Shown: in pieces, positions 55,452 through 64,000 of the stretch
How the letters are laid out: every line of letters starts with the position of its first letter
How positions within the stretch are numbered: position 1 is the stretch's first letter
Source of the DNA: JAGVJT01 sp964471225
Lineage (GTDB): Bacteria > Pseudomonadota > Gammaproteobacteria > Legionellales > Legionellaceae
Direction: 5' to 3'
DNA length: 64,000 bases
Assembly: GCA_964471225.1 (NCBI GenBank)
Contig: CAYYEZ010000042.1
Span: 27,718 to 91,717, forward strand
Program-made: the position numbers and the translations under genes
The notes under the pieces: model-generated
The model's database searches: none
Seen by the model: only the letters and a program-made list of their open reading frames with translations
Told to the model about the DNA's origin: nothing

Positions 55452-55701
55452 GTGAAAAAAATGTTCTTCAAATTTATTTTGCTATGCAGCCTCGCAGAGC
55501 TTTTGCCAAGCAATAAATGAATTTAATAGAGATTTTTTCGAGCCAGTGAATTTTTCTTGTGAGCAAGGATTAGCGTCTCAAGATGCAGCGTTTATATCAG
55601 CAGATAAGCACGACTGAAATGTTTATAAGCAGAAATCATATAAAATGCAGGTAAGTAAGAGCTCTAATGATAAACTCGATGTAATTGAGCTTCCGTGCTA
55701 A
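55452..55701 (+). pseudogene. Decayed gene for a small exported protein
   Basis: GTG at 55452 (or ATG at 55461) opens a signal-peptide-like MFFKFILLCSLAE. After a one-base shift the sequence continues as SQSFCQAINEFNRDFFEPV and then NFSCEQGLASQDAAFISADK to a TGA at 55615; the same frame then continues as NVYKQKSYKMQVSKSSNDKL to a TAA at 55699. One frameshift plus one stop in an otherwise protein-like frame suggests recent decay. No family recognised. Confidence 0.5.
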
Positions 55702-55761
55702 AAGCTTGCTCGATGCTTTGGAGTGTAACCCCTATTTTGATAGTCCCCGGAGGATTTTTTG

Positions 55762-57123
55762 GTGTTGAGTATTTGGCAAAAATGTTTGAGTGTCCTCGAA
55801 TCGGAATTCTCCCCTCAACAATTCAATACATGGCTGCGCCCTTTACAAGTTGAGGCTCAAGATGGATCTCGCGCACTGGTTTTATTAGCGCCTAATCGTT
55901 TTGTAGTGGATTGGGTTAAGAAGAATTTTTTTAATCGTATCAATGAGTTAGTCACTCAGTTTGCTGATGGTAATATTGATGTGGTTCAGATAGAAATTGG
56001 AAGCAAGGGAACAACTGTACAAGTCACAGAGACTCAAAAGCCTCAAGTAGCACCACCGCAGCAAGGTGCTACTGAAGAACCCAAAATGGCTGATCCTTAC
56101 AAAAACACTTTTCTGAATGCTAAGTTTGATTTTGATACATTTGTTGAAGGAAAATCGAACCAGCTTTCTCGTGCAGCAGCATTACAAGTCGCTGAAAAAC
56201 CAGGAGAAGCCTACAATCCTCTTTTCATTTATGGTGGTGTGGGCTTAGGAAAGACGCATTTGATGCATGCTGTTGGAAATATGATTATCAAAAACAATCC
56301 TGGTGCTAAGGTTTTATATTTGCACTCGGAGAGATTTGTCGCTGACATGGTTAAGGCGTTACAAACGAATACAATCAATGAGTTTAAGCGTTTTTATCGC
56401 TCGCTTAATGCTTTATTAATTGATGATATTCAGTTTTTTGCAGGAAAAGATCGCTCGCAAGAAGAGTTTTTTCATACATTTAATGCATTATTGGAAGGTC
56501 AGCAACAGATTATTTTAACGAGTGATCGTTATCCTAAAGAAATCGATGGTGTTGAAGAGCGCTTAAAATCTCGCTTTGGTTGGGGATTGACTGTTGCTGT
56601 TGAGCCACCGGAGCTTGAAACGCGTGTTGCGATTTTAATGAGTAAAGCCCAAGCATCTAATATCGAGCTTCCTTATGAAGTTGCTTTTTTTATTGCTAAA
56701 AGAATTCGCTCAAATGTGAGAGAGCTTGAGGGGGCTTTGCGTCGCGTGATTGCGAATGCTCATTTTACAGGCAAATTGATTACAATCGAGTTTGTTAATG
56801 ACGCATTGCGTGATTTATTGGCACTTCAGGATAAATTAGTCACACTGGATAATATTTTGAGAACGACGGCTGAGTATTATAAAGTCAAAGTCGCTGATAT
56901 TGTATCTAAACGACGTAGTCGTTCGATTGCACGACCAAGACAAATGGCGATGGCGCTTGCAAAAGAATTAACAAATCATAGTTTACCTGAGATTGGTGAT
57001 CATTTTGGAGGGCGAGATCACACGACTGTGATCCATGCTTGCCGAAAAGTTAAAGAGCTGATTTTGGAAGACAATGAGTTTGCAGAAGACTATAAAAATT
57101 TAATGCGCATACTTTCATCCTAG
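55762..57123 (+). CDS. dnaA: Chromosomal replication initiator DnaA
   Basis: A 453-residue protein. Domain I (LSIWQKCLSVLESEFSPQQF), a variable linker, AAA+ domain III with Walker A GGVGLGKTH and Walker B LLIDDIQFF, and the C-terminal box-binding helix with GGRDHTTVIHA. It binds origin boxes and opens DNA. The GTG at 55762 is chosen because GGAGGA ends seven bases upstream and it gives the family start; the adjacent in-frame TTG at 55759 is less likely. It leads dnaA-dnaN-recF-gyrB. Confidence 0.96.
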   Translation: MLSIWQKCLSVLESEFSPQQFNTWLRPLQVEAQDGSRALVLLAPNRFVVDWVKKNFFNRINELVTQFADGNIDVVQIEIGSKGTTVQVTETQKPQVAPPQQGATEEPKMADPYKNTFLNAKFDFDTFVEGKSNQLSRAAALQVAEKPGEAYNPLFIYGGVGLGKTHLMHAVGNMIIKNNPGAKVLYLHSERFVADMVKALQTNTINEFKRFYRSLNALLIDDIQFFAGKDRSQEEFFHTFNALLEGQQQIILTSDRYPKEIDGVEERLKSRFGWGLTVAVEPPELETRVAILMSKAQASNIELPYEVAFFIAKRIRSNVRELEGALRRVIANAHFTGKLITIEFVNDALRDLLALQDKLVTLDNILRTTAEYYKVKVADIVSKRRSRSIARPRQMAMALAKELTNHSLPEIGDHFGGRDHTTVIHACRKVKELILEDNEFAEDYKNLMRILSS

Positions 57124-57189
57124 AGATGCGCGGTTGGCCTTTAATCTTTGTCTTAGAATAGATTGAGGCGCTTTAAAGAGGTTTATATC

Positions 57190-58296
57190 ATGTTTGAATT
57201 ATCCGTACTTAAGCAAGATATCCTTGCTCCTCTCTTGATTGTATTCGGTGCAGTCGGAAAAAAAGCAGCAAATCCGTTGCTATCGCACGTACTGCTTTCC
57301 CTCAAAGGTGATGTTTTAACCCTGACTGCGACTGATCTTGAGCTTGAAATTTCTGCAAGAGTCCCTTGTACTGGTGTTCGAGCGGAGGGTGAGGTCGCTG
57401 TACCGGCTAAAAAATTTGTAGATATTATTCGATCTCTGGATGATCAAACGAATCCAACTATTAAGGTTGATGAAGCAGGTATGTTGATTCGTGAAGGCCG
57501 AAGTTTATTCAAAGTAGCAACGCTTCCTGCTAATGGATTTCCTCGAACACAAGATGAGCAAAGTGAGTTTGAGTTATCGCTCCCTACCTCTTGTTTTACA
57601 AAATTATTACAGACCACTTATTTTTCGGTTTCTCAGCAAGATGTACGTGTTTTTTTAAATTGTTTATTGTTAGACATTGATAACACGGGTGTTACTGCTG
57701 TGGGCACTGATGGTCACCGTATGGCGATTTCCAAATTACCTTTATCTTTAGAGCATCAACAGCACCGTATGTTAATTCCTCGACGAGCTATTGCTGAGAT
57801 GTTGCGTTTGGTTGCCCCGCTAGAGGAGGATCATCTGGTTTTGTCGACAGGAAAAAACTATTTTCGCTTAGTCACAAAGCAATTTACTTTTATTTCAAAA
57901 TTAGTCGAGTCGAGATTTCCTGTTTATACGAAAGCGATTCCTCTTCAGCACGCCATTCATGTCGTACTAGATATTGAGCAACTGAAGCGCGCGCTCAATC
58001 GGATTGTTATCTTGGCGCATGAAAAGTCGCGTGCTGTGTTGATGCATGTACAAGATGGTCTTGTAACTTTGGTCGCAAATAATCAAGAAAAAGAAGAAGC
58101 AATAGAGTCGATTGAGGGCAAAACAGAGGGTGGAGAACTTAAGATTGGCTTGAATGCGCATTATTTACTAGATGTCTTAAATTGTTTGACTGGTGCGACG
58201 ATACATCTTTCTTTTGCTGACTCAGATAGTAGTATCCTTGTCACTTCTCCGACAGATGAACACTACAAGTATATTATTATGCCAATGAAGTTATGA
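57190..58296 (+). CDS. dnaN: DNA polymerase III beta sliding clamp
   Basis: A 368-residue clamp of three similar domains; VGTDGHRMAI in domain 2 and the C-terminal HYKYIIMPMKL are characteristic, the latter forming part of the partner-binding pocket. Length matches the family (366-368). The ATG at 57190 has AAAGAGG upstream; a longer in-frame reading is not supported. Overlaps recF by four bases. Confidence 0.96.
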   Translation: MFELSVLKQDILAPLLIVFGAVGKKAANPLLSHVLLSLKGDVLTLTATDLELEISARVPCTGVRAEGEVAVPAKKFVDIIRSLDDQTNPTIKVDEAGMLIREGRSLFKVATLPANGFPRTQDEQSEFELSLPTSCFTKLLQTTYFSVSQQDVRVFLNCLLLDIDNTGVTAVGTDGHRMAISKLPLSLEHQQHRMLIPRRAIAEMLRLVAPLEEDHLVLSTGKNYFRLVTKQFTFISKLVESRFPVYTKAIPLQHAIHVVLDIEQLKRALNRIVILAHEKSRAVLMHVQDGLVTLVANNQEKEEAIESIEGKTEGGELKIGLNAHYLLDVLNCLTGATIHLSFADSDSSILVTSPTDEHYKYIIMPMKL

Positions 58297-59357
58297 GTAT
58301 TTCTCAACTTGATATTCATACCTTTAGAAATATTGCAACACTTCGCTTGTACCCTCATGCTCGCTGGAATATTATTTTTGGCGAAAATGGAAGCGGGAAA
58401 ACATCTTTATTAGAAGCACTGAGCATGATAAGTACCGGGCGATCTTTCCGTACCCGAGATATTCATGCTTTGGTAACTTATGGTGAAGAGGCGCTCATGC
58501 TTTTTGCTAGGACGTTTGCTGATCAAACAATCAGTGTCAAAAAAAGCAAAGCTGACATGCAGGTTTGGATTGATCAAAAACCTTGTTCCAAACGAAGTGA
58601 GTTAGCGCAACTACTCCCTTGCCAATTATTTTATCAAGATATCTTTTCCATTATCGATGCAGGCCCCTCAATACGGAGAACCGTATTGGATTGGGGATTG
58701 TTTCACGTGAAACATGAAGAGGTGTTGCTTTGGAGAGAGTATGCGCGTGTATTAAAACAACGTAATAGTCTCTTGCGACAGCATGCGCCTCGGTCGCATT
58801 TCAAGCCATGGGATGTGTTGCTCGAAGAATTGAGCGAAGCATTACACCAACAACGTCAGGCGTTTTGTCTTGAATGGTTTGATATCTTTGGCGTGACACT
58901 ATCGCATCTGACAACACAATCTTGCGTGATGACTTATGAAAAAGGCTGGGATAAAAAAAACACAGGAAAGCGATTGCTTGATATTTTGGAAGAGCAGTGG
59001 GCGATGGATAGTGCTCAGCAGTATACACATTCTGGTGCACATCAGGCTGACTTAATATTGAGCACCTCGACATTGAAAGTAAAGCAATCATTATCTCGTG
59101 GTCAGCAAAAAATGATTTTATTAGCACTCAAGTTGTCTCAGGCACAGCTAGTGTCAAAAAAATGCATATATTTGTTCGATGATATTTTCTCCGAACTGGA
59201 TTTTGAGCACAGTCAACGACTACTCTCTTATATGGATGCTTTGAGTGGACAATTCTTTTTTACATGCACGCAACCTGATGTATTTTATAAATATTTAAAT
59301 TCGAAGCAAGCTTGTTTTTTTTCAATGAAATGCGGTCAGCTTGTGCAAGAGTCATAG
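58293..59357 (+). CDS. recF: DNA repair protein RecF
   Basis: A 354-residue SMC-like ATPase. Walker A GENGSGKTS at residues 30-38, signature LSRGQQKMILLALKLSQ, and Walker B YLFDDIFSELD. It loads RecA at gaps with RecO/RecR. Standard position after dnaN with four-base overlap. Confidence 0.95.
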   Translation: MSISQLDIHTFRNIATLRLYPHARWNIIFGENGSGKTSLLEALSMISTGRSFRTRDIHALVTYGEEALMLFARTFADQTISVKKSKADMQVWIDQKPCSKRSELAQLLPCQLFYQDIFSIIDAGPSIRRTVLDWGLFHVKHEEVLLWREYARVLKQRNSLLRQHAPRSHFKPWDVLLEELSEALHQQRQAFCLEWFDIFGVTLSHLTTQSCVMTYEKGWDKKNTGKRLLDILEEQWAMDSAQQYTHSGAHQADLILSTSTLKVKQSLSRGQQKMILLALKLSQAQLVSKKCIYLFDDIFSELDFEHSQRLLSYMDALSGQFFFTCTQPDVFYKYLNSKQACFFSMKCGQLVQES

Positions 59358-59399
59358 AAAAGATGATACAATGAATCAAATTGAGAATGAGGATTTCCC

Positions 59400-61817
59400 A
59401 TGTCCGTCAATACGAACACCTATGATTCGTCTAATATCAAAGTACTCAAAGGACTTGATGCCGTAAGAAAGCGCCCAGGCATGTATATCGGAGATACAGA
59501 TGATGGCACTGGCTTGCATCATATGGTCTTTGAGGTTGTCGATAATGCTATTGATGAAGCCTTGGCTGGTCACTGTAAGCAAATTCAAGTGACAATACAT
59601 CCCGATGAGTCAATTACAGTCTCAGATGATGGACGAGGTATTCCTGTAGATATTCATAAAGAAGAAGGACGCTCTGCTGCCGAAGTGATCATGACGATTT
59701 TACACGCAGGTGGAAAATTTGATGATAACTCATATAAAGTATCTGGCGGGCTACATGGTGTGGGGGTTTCTGTCGTAAACGCGCTTTCTGAGGCACTACA
59801 TCTCACCATTTTTCGTAATGAAAAGCGTTACGAACAACACTATCAGCACGGTGTGCCAGACGCACCTCTAGCCATTACAGGAGAGTCCTCACATACAGGG
59901 ACGACGGTATGGTTTAAACCAAGCTCGGCAACGTTTACAAATATTGAATTTAGCTATGACGTCTTAGCAAGGCGTCTACGAGAACTTGCTTTTTTGAACT
60001 CAGGCGTATGTATTCACTTGGTCGATGAGCGCGCAGACAAAAAAGACACCTTTTGTTACGAAGGAGGAATTAAAGCTTTTGTTGAGCACATCAATCGCAA
60101 TAAAAATCCAATTATGTCTGATATTTTTTCGATGTCAGGTGAAAAGGATAATATTACCGTCGAATTATCTATGCAGTGGAACGAAACTTATCAAGAAAAT
60201 TTGTTTTGCTTTACAAACAACATTCCACAGCGAGATGGCGGTACACACTTAGCTGGGTTTCGCTCAGGATTAACACGAACTTTAAATAATTATATTGAGA
60301 GCGAAGGGTTTGCTAAAAAAGCTAAAGTAGATGTGATTGGTGATGATGCGCGCGAAGGTTTAACCGCTGTTCTTTCAGTTAAAGTTCACGACCCCAAATT
60401 TTCATCTCAAACGAAAGATAAATTAGTTTCTTCTGAAGTGAAAGCGGTTGTCGAATCTCTTGTTTCTGAAAAATTTAATGACTTTTTGCTTGAAAATCCG
60501 TCAATATCAAAAATTATCGTTGGTAAAACGATAGATGCTGCCCGAGCGCGTGAGGCAGCAAGGCGTGCGCGAGATATGACGCGAAGAAAAGGTGCATTAG
60601 ATATTGCCGGCTTACCTGGCAAGCTTGCTGACTGTCAAGAAAAAGACCCAGCACTATCAGAGCTTTACATCGTTGAGGGAGACTCTGCGGGAGGGTCTGC
60701 GAAACAAGGGCGAGATCGTAAGTTTCAGGCGATTCTTCCTTTGAAAGGTAAAATTTTGAACGTGGAGCGTGCGCGTTTTGACAAGATGCTTTCTTCGCAA
60801 GAGGTCGCGACATTGATTACAGCGCTTGGGTGCGGTATTGGCGCTGATGAATATAATCCAGATAAAGTTCGTTATCATCGCATTGTGATTATGACGGATG
60901 CTGATGTTGACGGCTCGCATATTCGAACCTTGCTGTTGACATTTTTTTACCGACAAATGCCGGAGCTTATTGAGCGAGGGTATATTTATATTGCACAGCC
61001 TCCTTTATATCGCGTTAAACAGGGTAAACAAGAGCAATATGTAAAAGATGATGATGCTTTATATGCGCTTTTGATTCAAACAGCACTAACAGGTGCTTAT
61101 TTTTATCCTTCAGCAACTGGGCCTGCAATTACTGGTGAGTCACTTGAGCAACTGGTTACTCATTATCGTAAAATTGAAAAAATTATTATGAGATATCAGC
61201 GACGATATCATGCTGAAGTATTGAAAGCGATGATGTATTTGCCTGTATTAACACAAAGTGACTTTGCAGAGAAATCGCAGATTGATCATTGGGTTATGAG
61301 CTTGCAAAAAAGCCTCGACCGTTTGTCAAATACGACATATACATTTTATGTCGACTCTTTCCTTCAAGACAATCAGCATGGCGCTGTTCGTGTGCGTGTC
61401 ATCAAGCATGCAGTGAGTTCGACTGTGACTTTAGGTATGGAATGGTTTTTGTCAAAAGACTACAAGGAGCTCGTTCAATTTGCTCAAGAAATATCCTCTA
61501 TTGTTGAGGAGGGTGCAAGAGTTCAGCGTGGCGAAAAAGTCTTTGCAATTCAATCTTTTGAAGAGGGCTTGAATTGGTTGTTTGAAGAAGCTAAGCGAGG
61601 ACAAACCATCCAGCGTTACAAGGGTCTTGGAGAAATGAATCCGGAGCAACTTTGGGAAACAACGATGAATCCTGATGTCAGAAGAATGATGCAAGTCTCT
61701 ATAGAAGATGCAGTCGGCGCTGACGAAATGTTTTCAACGCTGATGGGTGACCAAGTGGAACCAAGACGAGAATTCATCGAAGCAAATGCGCTGAATGTTG
61801 AAAACCTTGATGTGTAG
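59400..61817 (+). CDS. gyrB: DNA gyrase subunit B
   Basis: An 805-residue GHKL/TOPRIM protein. ATP-binding motifs VDNAIDEALAGHC, DDGRGIPV and GGLHGVGVSVVNALS; TOPRIM Glu in IVEGDSAGGSAKQGRDRKFQ and DADVDGSHIRTLLL. The quinolone region KQGRDRKFQ is wild type. The roughly 170-residue gammaproteobacterial insertion is present, and length equals E. coli GyrB (804). A GAGGA site lies upstream of the ATG. Confidence 0.97.
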   Translation: MSVNTNTYDSSNIKVLKGLDAVRKRPGMYIGDTDDGTGLHHMVFEVVDNAIDEALAGHCKQIQVTIHPDESITVSDDGRGIPVDIHKEEGRSAAEVIMTILHAGGKFDDNSYKVSGGLHGVGVSVVNALSEALHLTIFRNEKRYEQHYQHGVPDAPLAITGESSHTGTTVWFKPSSATFTNIEFSYDVLARRLRELAFLNSGVCIHLVDERADKKDTFCYEGGIKAFVEHINRNKNPIMSDIFSMSGEKDNITVELSMQWNETYQENLFCFTNNIPQRDGGTHLAGFRSGLTRTLNNYIESEGFAKKAKVDVIGDDAREGLTAVLSVKVHDPKFSSQTKDKLVSSEVKAVVESLVSEKFNDFLLENPSISKIIVGKTIDAARAREAARRARDMTRRKGALDIAGLPGKLADCQEKDPALSELYIVEGDSAGGSAKQGRDRKFQAILPLKGKILNVERARFDKMLSSQEVATLITALGCGIGADEYNPDKVRYHRIVIMTDADVDGSHIRTLLLTFFYRQMPELIERGYIYIAQPPLYRVKQGKQEQYVKDDDALYALLIQTALTGAYFYPSATGPAITGESLEQLVTHYRKIEKIIMRYQRRYHAEVLKAMMYLPVLTQSDFAEKSQIDHWVMSLQKSLDRLSNTTYTFYVDSFLQDNQHGAVRVRVIKHAVSSTVTLGMEWFLSKDYKELVQFAQEISSIVEEGARVQRGEKVFAIQSFEEGLNWLFEEAKRGQTIQRYKGLGEMNPEQLWETTMNPDVRRMMQVSIEDAVGADEMFSTLMGDQVEPRREFIEANALNVENLDV

Positions 61818-61852
61818 GGCGACATCCTGTCAGACAATCCTTGTCATCCCTT

Positions 61853-61874
61853 AATGCTTAGTATAAGCATTTTT
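61853..61874 (+). terminator. Hairpin after gyrB
   Basis: Eight-base arms AATGCTTA and TAAGCATT, three-base loop, followed by TTT. It sits 36 bases after the gyrB stop. Likely intrinsic terminator with short U tract. Confidence 0.5.
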
Positions 61875-61966
61875 AAGTGAATGTCATGATGCAATTGTCT
61901 GATTCTTTTGTAAGACATCTCTTGTATTGCTGTAAGGTTTGGCTGTCATGTCCCAAAATGGGTGGC

Positions 61967-63052
61967 TCAAAAAGTCAGAGAGGGTATATGTTGTTCAGTG
62001 AGGCGAGTGTCATTGTTTAGTATGTTATCTGGAATCACTTTCAGTGCGATGAGCCGACATAGTAATTCTTCGAGCCCATGGTATATGCGCGAGTTTAGCG
62101 GTTGAGTGTGATTTTGATTTCTGTCCGATGAGTCCGAGTAATTTTTATTGGGGTGGTGAAGATGCTCCACAAAAATTCGAATATGGTGTTGGTGTTTTGC
62201 CTCAAACATGGTGTCGAGAGTGTCAAGGTACAGAGTTTTTAGCTCAGTTAAAGAGAGTTGTAACTGAGAAAAGGCTTCTTTAGCGGATATGTAGCGATCT
62301 AAATAAAAATTATTATCTATAGTCTCTGCTATAGGTAATGTGGGCTGGTAGTTTTGCAGCTCATGAAATAAAAAATGCGAGTGCTCATCACTCATTAGAG
62401 GCTTGAATAACCTAGTATGCTCGATGATAGCGCCACACATGCATTCATCTTTTTCCCAATGAACGACCAGTCCTACAGACGATTTTTTGGGTTTTGATGG
62501 ATGAAAAACACGAGGTAGTTCTTTATTTTTTTGAGTTTCTCTTTGCGTAAATTCGAATCCCAAAGCACGCTGTAATGTTGAGGCTACATAAGGATTAAGT
62601 TGATTTGGATTGTCAGACTTCAACTGATTGATATCGATTTTTTTTCTATAAACAAAATTATAGTAATGCGTGTTTTGAGAGAGTTCTTCAAGACACAACT
62701 TCTTCAGAGCAAGCGAGATGGATCGCGTTAGCCATAAAAGTAATGTGGGCGTGGTTGCTGCTAAACATAATTGATGCAGATAGTTGGTCGAGGTCAAAAA
62801 ACTTGTTGCAGTCGCTTGCGGGAAAGGGTAGCGAGGATAGACTTTTAGCAAGTCTAAATTTGCAAGAAGTCGTTCTGCCGATGCATTAAGTTTTCGAGCA
62901 GGTGCTGTCATAAACTGATCGATGATAAGAACACTAAAAGCAAGAAGTGAGTTATGATTAAAATGGACAACATCTGAAGTTAGCTGGCAAAATTGTTGCG
63001 GCATTTCATTTGTTCGGCTAAAAAAACGTGGTGTCCTTGTTATCTTTCTCAA
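61967..63052 (-). CDS. Uncharacterised 361-residue protein
   Basis: I do not recognise a family. The frame encodes a mostly helical, His/Leu/Asn-rich soluble-looking protein; one hydrophobic stretch (about residues 92-112, AATTPTLLLWLTRSISLALK) could be a buried helix. The start is TTG with AGGA six bases upstream; an ATG at 63004 would drop 16 residues. It is convergent with gyrB and surrounded by gene-poor DNA, next to a repeat protein with a nuclear-localisation-like tail. A host-directed role is possible but unsupported by any motif. Confidence 0.6.
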   Translation of the reverse strand: MRKITRTPRFFSRTNEMPQQFCQLTSDVVHFNHNSLLAFSVLIIDQFMTAPARKLNASAERLLANLDLLKVYPRYPFPQATATSFLTSTNYLHQLCLAATTPTLLLWLTRSISLALKKLCLEELSQNTHYYNFVYRKKIDINQLKSDNPNQLNPYVASTLQRALGFEFTQRETQKNKELPRVFHPSKPKKSSVGLVVHWEKDECMCGAIIEHTRLFKPLMSDEHSHFLFHELQNYQPTLPIAETIDNNFYLDRYISAKEAFSQLQLSLTELKTLYLDTLDTMFEAKHQHHIRIFVEHLHHPNKNYSDSSDRNQNHTQPLNSRIYHGLEELLCRLIALKVIPDNILNNDTRLTEQHIPSLTF

Positions 63053-63556
63053 CGTTATTCCTTGTCTTTAGTATGCCTAAAATGACGGCCTAAAAATACT
63101 CCAAGCGTTTAATATGGATCATCCTTTTTGTGAAAGCAATATTTAAGAGCCTGTCTTCACAATTTAAGTAAGGCATGATAAAGAGCTTGATTCGGAGGTA
63201 AAGGAAATACTCTATCCGAGTGGTTTCAGTGATAAATAATGGCATTTAATAAATTCTCAATGAAAATGGAGGTTAACAGAAAATGATGAAGGATCTTGTT
63301 GAGAAAAGCCAGGTTTAGCCACTATTAGCGGCGCTATAAACCATATCTGATTATTTGCTGGCGCCCAACGACGCAGGGTGGCTGACTACTGCACCTACAC
63401 TACTAAAAGATTAGCAATTCCCGGCATATTAAAAAGCTCCATTAACTTATCTGGTTATAGCCCGACTTTATGAAAAAAAACATCATTAAATCCTCGCTTG
63501 CTCATTCAACTATCCAAAACAATTTCCCGTGCCTTCAATGGCAATGGGTATATGTT
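63053..63556. other. Gene-poor region between the orphan gene and the repeat protein
   Basis: About 500 bases with only short, unconvincing frames. A fragment at about 63342-63413 reads DYLLAPNDAGWLTTAPTLLK before a stop; this is reminiscent of helical repeat proteins of amoeba-associated bacteria and may be a decayed gene end. No RNA gene, insertion sequence or clear terminator seen. Confidence 0.4.
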
Positions 63557-64000
63557 TCATTTTTTCATCCTTTTACTATCCGGACTTTCGAAATCTGTTG
63601 TTTTTCTCTTGGCCCTCTGGTTACTGAAAAACATGCTGTTTTCGCTATCATTATTTGTGCTTCTCGTTGTGAAACAAGGAGGAATTAAGTAAGATGCAGC
63701 AGACTTTCCCTTATAATCTCCTGCTGTAACCACGCTATTTAAGCAAGTAGGAGTAATTGATTTAGCTAATTGGTCATTGTTGGCAGATAGTATACGTCGA
63801 CCTTCTGTGGTACTAGCTAACCTAAAGGCTACGGATTGGCCTGCGAACTTTCCCTTTTGAATGATGTGGTTTAATGAGTCAGGATGAATTAGTTGGGCTA
63901 ATTGGCCATTGTTGGCAGATAGTATTCCTTGACCTTCTGTTGTATAAGCTAACCTAAAGGCTACGGATTGGCCTGCGAACTTTCCATTTTGAGTGATGTG
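63557..64000 (-). CDS. C-terminal part of a 44-residue-repeat protein with bipartite NLS-like tail
   Basis: The last 148 codons of a minus-strand gene that enters from the right edge; its start is outside the window. Two and a half 44-residue repeats are visible, each with GKFAGQSVAFRLA, TTEG and ILSANN..QLA, then (I/T)(H/T)P..LN; the third copy is diverged (GDYKGKSAASYLIP). The C-terminal 22 residues include KRKTTDFESPDSKRMKK just before the stop, fitting a classical bipartite nuclear localisation signal (two basic residues, ten-residue spacer, basic cluster). Such repeats are familiar from amoeba- and arthropod-associated gammaproteobacteria. Host nuclear targeting is inferred. Confidence 0.65.
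   Translation of the reverse strand, partial: HITQNGKFAGQSVAFRLAYTTEGQGILSANNGQLAQLIHPDSLNHIIQKGKFAGQSVAFRLASTTEGRRILSANNDQLAKSITPTCLNSVVTAGDYKGKSAASYLIPPCFTTRSTNNDSENSMFFSNQRAKRKTTDFESPDSKRMKK
63780..64000. repeat. 132-bp tandem repeat inside the repeat-protein gene
   Basis: The unit beginning near 63780 repeats 132 bases later (44 codons). A run of about 39 bases starting at 63815 recurs unchanged from 63947. The array continues beyond the window edge. Confidence 0.9.

Larger units (their letters stand above)
55219..55761. other. Gap between the efflux operon and dnaA
   Basis: No intact gene. Holds the DnaA-box palindrome tail, a further near-consensus box TGTGCATGA (55305-55313), a MITE-like repeat, a decayed small exported-protein gene, and the dnaA leader with ribosome-binding site GGAGGA at 55749-55754. 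Confidence 0.6.

Noticed and set aside
63470..63692. Two short plus-strand frames near the right end
   Set aside because: They lie opposite the C-terminal coding region of the minus-strand repeat protein, whose periodic repeats give much stronger coding evidence.

Overview
The window reads as chromosomal DNA of a low-to-moderate GC gammaproteobacterium, most likely a host-associated member of the Legionellales (Legionella/Coxiella/Berkiella type). The housekeeping blocks are gammaproteobacterial: ftsYEX-rpoH, pepP-ubiH with Coq7-type ubiquinone synthesis, parC, rpmH-rnpA-yidD-yidC-mnmE and dnaA-dnaN-recF-gyrB. Host-interaction traits also point this way: a 4,808-residue helicase-like protein, a PagP/Rcp-type lipid A palmitoyltransferase, a host-attachment-family protein, and a repeat protein ending in a bipartite nuclear-localisation-like sequence. 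Species cannot be decided from the sequence alone.

Layout. 1-3.0 kb (minus): ftsY-ftsE-ftsX-rpoH. 3.1-6.3 kb (plus): paired M16 peptidases and rsmD. 6.4-13.5 kb: a cold-shock-domain protein and a complete MoxR/Bat operon (moxR, DUF58, DUF4381, BatA, BatB, BatC, BatD). 13.6-15.7 kb: an accessory trio (HPr-kinase-like P-loop protein, sulfotransferase, PqqD-like protein) that looks like a peptide-modification module without a precursor. 15.7-19.4 kb: yhhQ, parC, a rhodanese and an nhaA remnant. 19.4-22.1 kb (minus): polyprenyl-phosphate-type glycosyltransferase, polytopic membrane protein, cytochrome c4. 22.1-28.1 kb: engB, pncC, ubiI-like, ubiH, pepP, coq7, pagP. 28.2-32.1 kb: rlmKL, darP, host-attachment protein, TlpA-like thioredoxin, a divergent hfq. 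32.2-46.6 kb: the single giant gene. 46.7-50.4 kb (minus): mnmE, yidC, yidD, rnpA, rpmH. 50.4-51.1 kb: AT-rich candidate origin. 51.1-55.2 kb: a tripartite efflux operon with a split FUSC membrane component. 55.2-55.8 kb: a DnaA-box palindrome, a MITE-like repeat and a decayed small gene. 55.8-61.8 kb: dnaA-dnaN-recF-gyrB. 61.9-64.0 kb: an orphan gene and the C-terminal part of a 44-residue-repeat protein.

Gene direction switches from minus (mnmE-rpmH) to plus (efflux operon, dnaA-gyrB) around 50.4-51.1 kb, as expected near a replication origin. The efflux operon separates rpmH from dnaA, which are neighbours in many gammaproteobacteria. The strongest candidates for undescribed biology are the giant gene, the NLS-bearing repeat protein at the right edge, the kinase-like/sulfotransferase/PqqD trio, and the Hfq homologue with altered RNA-binding residues.
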